Below are positions 55,830 through 64,000 of a stretch of DNA of 64,000 nt, piece by piece. The notes beneath the pieces are model-generated. The model saw nothing but the letters and a program-made list of their open reading frames with translations. It did no database searches and was not told the origin of the DNA. Source of the stretch: Tenodera sinensis (lineage: Eukaryota > Arthropoda > Insecta > Mantodea > Mantidae); assembly GCA_030765045.1 (NCBI GenBank), contig CM060964.1, positions 136,860,948 through 136,924,947 of the forward strand, written 5' to 3'. The stretch's first letter is position 1. Every line of letters starts with the position of its first letter. A program made the position numbers and the translations under genes.

Positions 55830-58070
55830 CTCGCAACCTGTTTATCTATCTGGTAACCGAAAAGTAATTCTATCTGACAAATGTTACACATTCTAACTTT
55901 ATAAATAATATTCCTCTGGTACTCGTATTTTAAGTGATTCTGTTTGCTTGTCTCCTTTATTAATTCTTTATCAATAATTTATTAGGACTTTAATTACTTC
56001 ATTTATTAATTCAATTTTAAATTATAATTTATTTGTTGGGTCCATAATTTCGGTATCATTTCATAGGATATTTCCAGAAAATTTAACACATATCTCTTTT
56101 TTACGTTTAAAACACTTAATAGTATATAGAGAGTTAGAAGCAGTTTCGCAACAAATAAAAAGCGGAAATAAATCCAGTGCAAAGTATAGTTTGGAGTGGT
56201 GAATTTCCTCGAAAATCTCAGGGCCACATCCTTGGAAGATAATGAGCTTAAAACACCCAGACTGGTATTTGTACGAAATATTCCTTTATAGTGGTATTCA
56301 GAAGCACAGGCGCGTACGCACACAAACGCATACAAGCATTTCTTTTGTATTCAGAGGACCTCAAAACATGCACTTCCAGTAAAATTTAGATGTCGAATTT
56401 TTTAATGGAATGCAATACTTCCTATACATATTAGGCATGTGTTAGGGAAATTAAAACGGAGGTTCAGATTTTTTACATTCACGCGACTTTCTCTACCCAC
56501 TTTCCTTTAGCTTTATACAAGATCTTTAAACCTTTCTTACAGACACTATCATGCACCTACTCTGTAGAGAAGATATTGATTTCTATCCAAATTTGCTATG
56601 GAGATTTCACCGGGAATACGTGTTTTGACATTCTCTGAAGCCAAAAATTCGGTATGTATCTGTGTTTATTTCTGTGTCATTTGTTTTCATTCATGTCATA
56701 GGAACTATTTTCAAGAAAGCTGATTTTTCCACCATCTACGTCGTGTTAATCGAAATAAACCTTTGCAGAAACAATTTCAGTAGATACAAGAAGGATAGAG
56801 GAAAAGGAATCGTTAGTCAGACGTATAAAAGCGAGTCACGCTATGCCGGAGCTGCAATTCTATACTGTTTCAGTGGCATCATGGGAACAAACTGAATAGC
56901 GAAATGACAAGTATTGTGCAATTCAGCAACGAATCTTCAGAGACGAGACAACTATTTCAAATAAGTCTAAAAGAGCTTTTTTTTTCGTGTAGTAAATGTT
57001 GGTCTATATCTAATGGTTCAATCGTTATATAAAATTAAGGAAAGTCCTTCCGAATAAAGGGGCCCTCATAGGCTAATCCCGGAAAATTTAAGAAGCGTGT
57101 TGTATTTGATAAATCTTTTAAATATCCGGTATTTTAATAAAAATCGTTAGAACGATATTTATGAAACTGAATGGCAGCGAACATTTTTTCATTTAAAGTG
57201 TAGTCTGGGATCTAGGACATTTCTAGCAATTTTTGTTTGGTCTCTTTGGAAGATAATGGAGCTCACTTACAAGTTTGGTATTTATCGAACAGTTATTTTG
57301 TAGTTGTACTGTACACAGACGCACACACTCATCGTTACCTAATAATGCATTATCAAGATTTAGGCTGAAACCTGCATGTGGAATGCAACACTTCTTCTAC
57401 CTACTAGCAACTGGTATACAAAAATAAAACGACTAACACAAGAAAACGAAGATGCATACAACATGTGTACATTCATATGATACAAAAATGGTGTTTGCTT
57501 TATCATGCGGTGTCTTTCGGGTAGCAAAGGTAAAATAGTTGGTGTTAAGTTTTTTTTTAAAAGCACAAAATACTACGTGATATGTACGTATGACTAGACT
57601 ACATTTAGCGAATTTCGGAATTGGTATTTCATGGTTTGTGTCGCAGGTATGCAAACACCGTGGGTGTGGTACAAGTTAGTATTGCTAGTGCATAGCCCAA
57701 CGGAAAGACTGTCAGATTACATCCCTCCACGTGCCTTCAACAAAACACGCTCCAGCATACTTCAGCGACTTACGTAATATTTTAATTTGAATTTATTACC
57801 AACAGCAGGAAGTACAGCTTGTGAAATCATAGCCATTAATACGTGAATCACGGTAAACATTTTCTTTCCTCAGCTCTTATCCCTTACATGACAAGCTCAG
57901 TACCATTTTCTAGTAAAGAGATTTTCATTATTTACTTTCAAGCAGTAAATTACACTGGTTTTGGCAGATTTACTTTTATGTAACGGTTTACTGCGCAAAT
58001 CCCACATTTCATAAAATGCAACCTAAATGCATGGAATGTGTTCGGCCCTTCTCATGTTAAACCCGTGCAG
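55830..58070. other. No recognisable gene; possible old dispersed repeats
   Basis: AT-rich. Phrases such as GGTATTTRT.CGAA and ATGGAATGCAA.ACTTC occur around 56260-56420 and again around 57250-57400, suggesting an old repeat in two copies; too diverged to delimit. No supported coding frame. Confidence 0.35.
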
Positions 58071-58074
58071 TTAA

Positions 58075-58781
58075 GGGACACTGGGAGTGAAATTTGAAAG
58101 TTCCACATTTCTTGATAGATTTTTCTGAAATTTTTACTGTGTTTGTATTTATATAAGAATAGAAGGTACACGAAATTTCATTGAAATTGCATAATTCGTT
58201 TATGATATGTAAATTATTTTATGAATTTAATAGGCACATTTTCAAAAAGAGCTCGCGTCTATTGACTTTTCAAAATTCATTTATATTGGCCGAACTGATA
58301 CCCTAAAACATGGGTAACAATTTTATGAAGAGATTATTAGGACTGATTTCTGATTATGCTGTACATATTTTTTTAATAACAAAGAAAATTTAATCTTCAA
58401 AATTATTGATTTTTTCATACAAAAAATGTTTTTGGAATTCATGTTAATGATAACATCAATATTGAAGCATAGTTTTGTTTAGCTGCTATTTATGGATACT
58501 TTTGAAAATTTTCATTGAAGTTGAAGCAAAACTCAGGCGCGACCTTCTTTTGGAATATGCAGAAATGTAGTTTTGAGAAAAACAGGCTTTTATATAGGAG
58601 CATTCTGTGTACGTTAAGGGAAGAGCACCATTTGAAAGGGTCGTAATGATCCCATGGAGTGGGGGATATGAAAAATGTTAGCTGATCCAAATGCACAGGT
58701 GTTACAGGAACATTTTAAGGTAAAAAAAAGCAATTTTCAATTTTTTGACAATTTTAACCAAAATTTCACTCCCGGTGTCCC
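58075..58781. mobile_element. 707-bp TTAA-flanked non-autonomous DNA element
   Basis: Inverted ends GGGACACTGGGAGTGAAATT (left) and complement GGGACACCGGGAGTGAAATT (right), one mismatch in the first 20 bp, each directly next to TTAA (58071-58074 and 58782-58785). AT-rich interior without coding capacity. TTAA duplication fits piggyBac or Kolobok; the GGG-start end rather suggests Kolobok, which is inference. Confidence 0.85.
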
Positions 58782-58785
58782 TTAA

Positions 58786-59548
58786 GACACTAAACATATA
58801 AGGGAAAGGAAGGCTGGGCGTGCTTATAAAGAATAAAGAACATATCTGAAAGATAGGTCATGGTAAATCGAACCTAACCATGTAGGTAATGCGGGTACAT
58901 ATTACACACTCCAAGGCTAGTTTACGTTAATTTACTGCCATCTCTTTTCATGCTATAAAGATACCCAAAGTGATAGTGCTTTTTATATCACAACTTTATT
59001 AGATAGCAGTGGCGTGCGTTGATATTGTTCAAGGGCGAGCGACAGTAATGGAACGCTCACGACACCATTTAACATGCTTATGTATACGGAAGAAAAATAT
59101 AAACATTACTTATAGGTAACTTTCGTAGAACGAAAACAAAACTTACCTCCTTCATCTGTACATCAACAGTATCCTACTCTCCCCCTTTCAGGCAAATTTT
59201 TCTGACATAATCATAAAATGTTTTTGACATTGAATTTTGTGCGATAGAGGGTTTTCGATTCATGACAATGGATGTTGGACAGGCTGTTTGAGTGTTCGGT
59301 ACATCACTCTTCACGTGTTTTCTACGGGACAACACACATTCTACTGCAGATATGCTCACTGGAACTATATAGTTATGAGGCGGCATTATTTTGTAAACCT
59401 CTGCAAATCCTTCCTCTCCTAATTTCTGTCTTTCAAAAGCATTGCAATCTCAGCCACTGTGCCTGAATACTCTGCTTCTTTATAAACAACCGCTAACTTT
59501 GCAAACTTTCCAGATGAAATAAATGTTTGCAATATGATTTAAGAGATG
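58786..59548. other. Unassigned; one isolated hAT-like end
   Basis: CAGTGGCGTGCGTTGATATT at 59008 looks like a hAT terminus facing right; no partner was found. Short frames only. Confidence 0.35.
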
Positions 59549-59562
59549 TAAACAAAATTTCA

Positions 59563-59881
59563 CTTGCCTCTGGTGCGGAGGACCGGGTTTGATCCCCGGC
59601 ACCAGCATGGGGATTTTTTTCCAGCTGGGAGGTCTGGCACGGGGTGCGCTCAACCTCGTTAGGTCCCGCGGGGACCAATTGAAGAGCTACTTGATGGAGA
59701 AGTAGCGGCCCCAGGTCGCGAAGGCCGCATCACTGGCCGGGAGGACTCGGGGCGCTGACCACGTTCCACCCTTCAATACTGCACCCCACCAATGGCGCCT
59801 GTAGTGGGCAGAGGTGGGGGACGCAGCGGCTGGGCGGCAAGCCTTGGCCCTTCCTGGGCTGTTGCGCTAGGGGTTTAATTT
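59563..59881 (+). repeat. tRNA-derived SINE, family 2, 5' truncated, with 14-bp target duplication
   Basis: 319 bp between perfect direct repeats TAAACAAAATTTCA (59549-59562 and 59882-59895). It opens with the second half of a tRNA-like head (GGTGCGGAGGACCGGGTTTG-ATCCCCGG, a B box) and lacks the A box, then a GC-rich body (CTCGTTAGGTCCCGCGG, CACGTTCCACCC) ending GCGCTAGGGGTTTAATTTT. The body differs from family 1. Confidence 0.85.
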
Positions 59882-59895
59882 TAAACAAAATTTCA

Positions 59896-60341
59896 GAAAA
59901 TCTGGTTTTGAAAGATTCAAACCTTTTCGAATCAAATAGCTTGATACATTTTAATTATTCTAAATCACGAAATCTGTTTTCCATTTGGCTAACTACACAG
60001 TGCGACAGTGAAATTTGCCTCGGAACAAAAATATTTGATTCCTATGTATCTCAGTGCGCTGATTGCAATAGTGAAAGCCGTTTTTGCTCTCACCTAAACT
60101 TTTCTCTGGAAACGCAATTTTATCTGCGCAAGACCGCACGATTTTTGCTGTCGCGGCACCTATTATATCCTGTTTATTTTATCGCAATTGCATGAAGAAG
60201 TTTGGTGCAGGTGAAGCAGAGTTGCAGTTACATAAAGTCAATAGCTAGTGAGATGATTCAGTGTCTATTTCTGAAATGTGTGTTAGTATCCTAAAGCGAA
60301 TAATATTGTTAGTGCGTGTTCGAGTAGTTTTCTGCTCAGCG
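59896..60341. other. Probable 5' UTR-like flank of the gene fragment at 60342
   Basis: A 95-codon frame (59908-60195) has no recognised motif. The stretch 60200-60341 directly upstream of the ATG may be leader sequence of the multi-copy gene that follows. Confidence 0.3.
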
Positions 60342-60542
60342 ATGTCTAGGAAATGTATTAATTCACCGAATCTTTTCTGTTATACGTGTGGTGAGTTCAC
60401 AATAAAGTTCCAAAGGTATCGCATTTCTCCACTTGTCAAAAAGACGTACGAGTTGTATTTTGAATCAAATGTAGATGAGGGTAAGTGTTGGGCACCACAG
60501 AACTGTTGCTCGCGTTGTTCCCGCTATATAAGACGCTGGTGA
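60342..60542 (+). pseudogene. N-terminal fragment of an arthropod multi-copy gene of unknown function
   Basis: Starts MSRKCINSPNLFCYTCGEFT, continues FQRYRISPLVKKTYELYFES and KCWAPQNCCSRCSRYIRRW, then a stop. Cysteine pairs C.YC.C / CC..C suggest a small zinc-binding domain. I recall this opening ('MSRKC.NSP..FCY.CGE.T.....R.ITPLVKKAYELYF......DKCWAPH.CC..C') from large uncharacterised arthropod proteins whose C-terminal half matches 62800-63697 on the same strand. The two pieces are therefore probably one copy cut by later insertions; a TA-flanked transposon starts 35 bp after the stop. Function unknown to me. Confidence 0.6.
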
Positions 60543-60715
60543 CATGAACTCGCGTACCATAGGAGTGGAGGGAACCTATACTCTGTTCATCACGAGATTA
60601 GAGGAGATATAAACAAAGCACCGGTTTGTATCACTCCGCGGCCACGTGTATTCACAATGACGCAACACAGTTACCTACCGCTACGCGTAGGTATAGCATG
60701 CATTTAACACTACTA

Positions 60716-60944
60716 TAATCTTCGCAAAACATAATGGCATATGGAGGCGGGGCGTACTGCGGACTCCAGCGAATCCTACACTTGCCCCTCCTACCAGCGC
60801 TGCCGAATGTGGTGCATGCATGTCACACACCCATATGTACAGAACCTCTGCCGGTATACGCACTACCACCGCACTACGCTTGGCAACAGCGCTCTGCTTG
60901 AGCATTGGCCAGCGTTCACATGCCTTTAACTTTCGCGAGCGGTA
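60716..60944 (-). mobile_element. TA-flanked MITE, copy C (nested)
   Basis: 229 bp, same family as copies A and B but inverted relative to them: left end TAATCTTCGCAAAACATAAT, right end complement TACCGCTCGCGAAAGTTAAA, TA at 60714-60715 and 60945-60946. It sits inside the transposon at 60579-61729, so it is younger than that insertion. Confidence 0.85.
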
Positions 60945-61149
60945 TAAAAGGATATATTTACTTGATCCAAATAACATGTAGCACATGGAAATTAACTGCT
61001 ACTTACGTCATCTCTGTCCACAATAACACTTTTTCATTTGCTGCTCACAATCTCGAAACCAATCTCCAGAAGCAGGTTGAGGGAAGTTCGTTTTAAATCT
61101 GGATGATCGGGATAAGAGTTAACTGCCAACAGCACTTTGTTTAAGGTGG

Positions 61150-61452
61150 GGCTAATTGTTAACAAAGAACTGATGAACTTTTCGACGGATTGCAGATCTC
61201 ACAAATTCGTCGCAAACTACATCCACCATTTATCTGGCACGTGGTCGCTTTTGGCCGGCATTTTACTAACTGATGATTTTTCTTTGGGTGTGTTGTAATA
61301 CTTGAAACTGACACACCGGGAAACTCAGATGTTAATTCCATCACGTCTTCGATAGCAAGTTCGAGATATTTCTCGCAGAACTTGTTATTAAACACGTTCA
61401 ATATTATTGTCTTTTCCTCACTTCGCAACGGTTTGCCGCACTTATGTTTCAC
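61150..61452 (-). pseudogene. IS630/Tc1-like transposase N-terminal fragment
   Basis: Minus strand: KPLRSEEKTIILNVFNNKF, then EDVMELTSEFPGVSVSSI (helix-turn-helix), PKKNHQLVKCRPKAT and, after a frameshift near 61230, VDVVCDEFVRSAIRRKVHQF. In the arthropod group I compare it with, the pattern is 'GKPLRSEEK.IILNV...........T...GVS..SI.......KKR..K..V..FD..AIRRKVH.FY', so the block order is right. The catalytic DDE part is missing. It is inside its own inverted ends (60579-61729), marking this as a deletion derivative. Confidence 0.65.
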
Positions 61453-61731
61453 AACTCACTTGTTACGCCATGTTACTTTCATACTGAATAATGCGCGCGC
61501 AGAATGAATTAGGCTGGTTACAGATTCACTTAACTGCATATTCTTACACTTTAACTATGCTTAGTACACTTAGTCCATACTTTAGCAAACATTAAGTGAC
61601 ATTTTAGACCTTAGTAATAGTATTTCTTCAAGGGACTATTTACACGGCGAAAGCGTCAAGAGGGCGCGCTGTGGTGAAAACGCACGTGGCTTTGTTTACG
61701 TCTCCTCTAATCTCTTGATGAACAGAGTATA

Positions 61732-62799
61732 GAGATCACATTACAGCAGTGGCGTAGCGTGGTATGGTGTGTGGACTTGACTATGCACTTTGAACTCGTG
61801 TTAAGACTACGCATAGGTGACATTTCTAAATTCCGCAATTATTGGTGGATTTTGTTCAGACTCATATCAAACAAACACAATACATAAAAAGAATAATGTA
61901 CATTCAAATTTTCATTGTAATATTTTCAACACCTTTAAATTTATCTTTTCTAGCAACTGTTTTGCCACCGTACCTAAACTGCTCCACACGATGAAGATTT
62001 CAAAATTTTGATAATTTTAAATATTATTCGGTTATAGATAAGTACTCGCAAAAACAGGTTGGGAACAGAACATTTTATAATGCTTTGGTTTATTAAATAA
62101 AAATTATTAACCTTGAAAACAACTTTTTCACAATTGTTGTACTTTTTATGGAACTTTATAATTCACCAACTGGTAAATATTAAGGTTACAGAACAATCAT
62201 GGCCCCCCTATTTTTTCCGTATTCTCAGTTTGTTGATTACAATCACTCGGATTCCATATTTAGCAGTAGGTTTCCAGGAAATGCAGCGTTCTCCCCACAA
62301 CACGCAGTAAACCACGCGGAAGCACTTGACCAATGCGCATACCCTGCCTTTGGTTTCCTGGCGTATTCTTCTCTTACACGTTAACACACATCACAGTTCA
62401 AAATGTTTCTTGTTGTACCCTGATACGCACAGATGTTAAAAATATAAAATTAACCTTCACTGCCAAACAAAATACTGAATAACTTAGCTTTAAACTTCAT
62501 TAATATTAACAAGCGAGATGCACTTTTCTGTGTTGCATCCACTGCGCGCGCACATCGTTGACGTGACTGGCATGAGGCAAGCATAAGCTCCAGCCACTCT
62601 GTTTTAATGTTTGGCGTGATACGCTAGCAATACTAGTTCATAGCAGATTGTTGTTCGAAACATACTCTCGAAACATTCTCTCCCAGTTCCAAAACCACCA
62701 GCGGAATGAATGGAAAATGAAGCGATCGTAGTGACAATTCAACAAATCACAAAGATAATGATTACATGCCATCCACGTCATAGCTGCTACCACAACCAT
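61732..62799. other. Unassigned spacer between two gene halves
   Basis: Separates the two fragments of the multi-copy gene. CAGTGGCGTAGCGTGG at 61746 resembles a hAT end facing right, so a second insertion may account for this kilobase, but I did not find the matching end. Short frames only. Confidence 0.35.
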
Positions 62800-63697
62800 T
62801 ATTACAGGCAGAACTGAACAATATGGTAAGACATCTAAATCTTTCAAAAAGACAGGCAGTGTTACCTGGGTCTCATCTTCAGGGGGAAAAAAGCTCGCTA
62901 CGACCAAATGCCAATATAACATTCCGTAAACGACTTGGTCTATCCACTTTTTTCTCAATGACAGAGGTTTTGGTATATTGTAATAACATAGATGAGTTGC
63001 TTAGGGATTTCGGATTGTTCATAATCCACAAAAATGATGCCTATTTATAGATCCTTCAAGAAGCACTGTCAAAGCTATTCTCTTACATAATGGCAACAAG
63101 AAACCTTCTATATCAGTGGCCCATTCAGTTCAGTTAAAGGAAACCTATAGTAATATGCGACTGTTTCTGAAATACACTGGCTATTTAAGTCACAAATGGA
63201 AAATCGGCAGTGATCTCAAAATTCTGGGACTACTTCTTGAAATGCAAAATGGTTATAAAGATATTGCTGTTCTTTGTATCACTGGGACAATAGAGCAAGG
63301 AAAGACCACTATGTAGTCAAACAGTGGCGTTTAAGAGAAAGCTTCCATCCTAGTGAAAGAAATGTCACATGAAGCCCTTGTTAACAAAGATAGTGTGCTG
63401 TTACCACTGCTGTATCTGAAATTGAATTTTATGAAGAACTTTGTGACAGGAATGTACAAAGATTTACGGGGGTTTTAAATATTTAATTTCTAAATTTCCT
63501 GCCATTCGTAATGCAAAAATTAAAGAACATGTTTTCATTGGACCTCACATTCGTGAGTTGATGAAAGATATTACCCCTAAAATGCTGTTGACGGATACTG
63601 AAAGCGCAGCTTGGCTTGCGTTAAAAAAAGTATGTAACAGTTTCTTGGGAAATAATAGGTTTGAGAATTACAGGGAACTGACATATTTGATCAAAGT
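62800..63697 (+). pseudogene. C-terminal part of an arthropod multi-copy gene of unknown function
   Basis: Blocks in order, in changing frames: AELNNMVRHLNLSKRQAVLP, VLVYCNNIDELLRDFG, AILLHNGNKKPSISVAHSVQ, LKETYSNMRLFLKYTGY, WKIGSDLKILGLLLEMQNGY, HPSERNVT, LPPLYLKLNFMKNFV, ISKFPAIRNAKIKEHVFIGP-HIRELMKD and TESAAWLALKKVCNSFLGNN-RFENYREL. I remember this series ('DLVRDL.L.K..AELL.SRL', 'LLHNGN..PSIPV.H.V..KETY', 'CGDLKV...LLG.Q.GYTK', 'HIKLGLMK.FVKA', 'F.GP.IREL..D', 'FLGN.....Y..LV') from abundant uncharacterised arthropod proteins. At least six frameshifts or stops. The expected 'GC.MSLKIHFLHSHLD' block is absent; a Penelope-like repeat takes over at about 63698. Confidence 0.7.
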
Positions 63698-64000
63698 TCT
63701 AAGGCTTTCACGGCCGGTGTCAATACTAGATGCAATATTAACCGGGCTTGTGGGCCGTGGTCTATTGGGTTCCTTCTTCTTCCCAAACGTTTCGTCTGCG
63801 ACTACGGCAGACATCTTCAGTGGCGGCGAGGTCGAAGTTTCCTAGTGGAGATCTCAGCACCGACTGTGCTGGTCACCACCAGAGGTGCGGTATTTATGTC
63901 GGCGGCTGGAGGGGAAGTACGTTGTGATAGGTCCGGGTGGCCAGTGGGCTGGACTTGTACCAGCGGAGTACTACAAGGAGCTGGCGTCTGATTGGCTGGA
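63698..64000 (-). mobile_element. Penelope-like element terminal repeat (runs off the window)
   Basis: Begins abruptly with GGCTTTCACGGCCGGTGTCA inside the gene fragment and is much more GC-rich than its surroundings. Orientation is inferred from a hammerhead ribozyme motif on the minus strand at 63782-63823; such ribozymes are a known feature of Penelope-like pseudo-LTRs. No RT or GIY-YIG sequence is within the window. Confidence 0.55.
63782..63823 (-). ncRNA. Hammerhead ribozyme motif
   Basis: Minus strand, 5' to 3': CCA, then the conserved core CTGAAGA (CUGANGA), a stem II of GTCTGC/GCAGAC with a 7-nt loop, then GAAAC and GTT as the NUH cleavage triplet, followed by TGG, which pairs with the opening CCA as stem I. 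Stem III is reduced to about one pair, as in the minimal hammerheads described from Penelope-like elements. Whether it cleaves is untested; the short stem I in the visible sequence may need a dimer. Confidence 0.65.

Larger units (their letters stand above)
60579..61729 (-). mobile_element. TA-flanked IS630/Tc1-like transposon, non-autonomous, with nested MITE
   Basis: 1151 bp with long matching inverted ends: left TACTCTGTTCATCACGAGAT-TAGAGGAGA, right complement TACTCTGTTCATCAAGAGAT-TAGAGGAGA, continuing into TAAACAAAG on both sides. TA at 60577-60578 and 61730-61731. The interior holds a transposase N-terminal fragment on the minus strand and MITE copy C. Without the MITE the element is about 0.92 kb. 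Confidence 0.88.

Noticed and set aside
59008..59030. CAGTGGCGTGCG (and CAGTGGCGTAGCG at 61746) as hAT ends
   Set aside because: Single ends only; partners not found, so no element can be delimited.
62638..62958. 106-codon minus-strand frame with apparent membrane segments
   Set aside because: It is partly antisense to the conserved plus-strand blocks at 62800 onward; those carry the real homology.

Overview
Eukaryotic, AT-rich, gene-poor DNA that reads as a graveyard of transposable elements. The element families point to an arthropod with a large genome, most likely an insect: Tc1, mariner-like, pogo-like, several hAT types, MULE and IS630-like DNA transposons; Jockey, I and RTE-like LINEs; a Penelope-like terminal repeat; tRNA-derived SINEs; and fragments of protein families I associate with arthropod genomes. 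No host gene, rRNA or functional tRNA gene was recognised, and nearly all coding sequence is mobile and broken. The species assignment is inference; family names rest on remembered motif patterns, not searches.

Layout. 1-13 kb: edge of a MITE, a tRNA-derived SINE, a pogo-like transposase pseudogene (4.8-5.5 kb), a 60-bp LINE 3' end with target duplication, a poly(A)-tailed retro-insertion (5.9-6.7 kb), a hAT fragment and a near-palindromic MITE (12.5-13.1 kb). 13.7-19 kb: the 3' half of an I-type LINE split by a MITE, a hAT N-terminal fragment, a second copy of that MITE, a solo-LTR-like sequence and a Tc1/mariner-type transposase pseudogene. 19.6-21.9 kb: a 2.2-kb non-coding foldback element. 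23.6-26.6 kb: mariner-like and hAT pseudogenes. 27.4-31.1 kb: a GC-rich Jockey-like LINE with the 5' inversion expected from twin priming.

32-44 kb: simple repeats, a Tc1 pseudogene, a second LINE-tail insertion, a hAT deletion derivative with a perfect 8-bp target duplication, an I-type LINE lacking its reverse transcriptase, and a 0.9-kb GC-rich minisatellite. 44-56 kb: a SINE, a TGCA-flanked DNA transposon, an RTE-like fragment, a MULE-type element, then two inverted copies of an unidentified repeat unit. One copy carries a SINE the other lacks, and between them lies a LINE with intact YADD and a fresh 253-bp tandem duplication. 58-64 kb: a TTAA-flanked element, a truncated SINE, and an arthropod multi-copy gene of unknown function cut in two near a TA-flanked transposon that itself holds a third copy of the MITE. 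The window ends in a Penelope-like repeat with a hammerhead ribozyme motif.

The elements do not form a pathway. They form a layered insertion record: nested insertions, empty sites and target duplications give their relative order.
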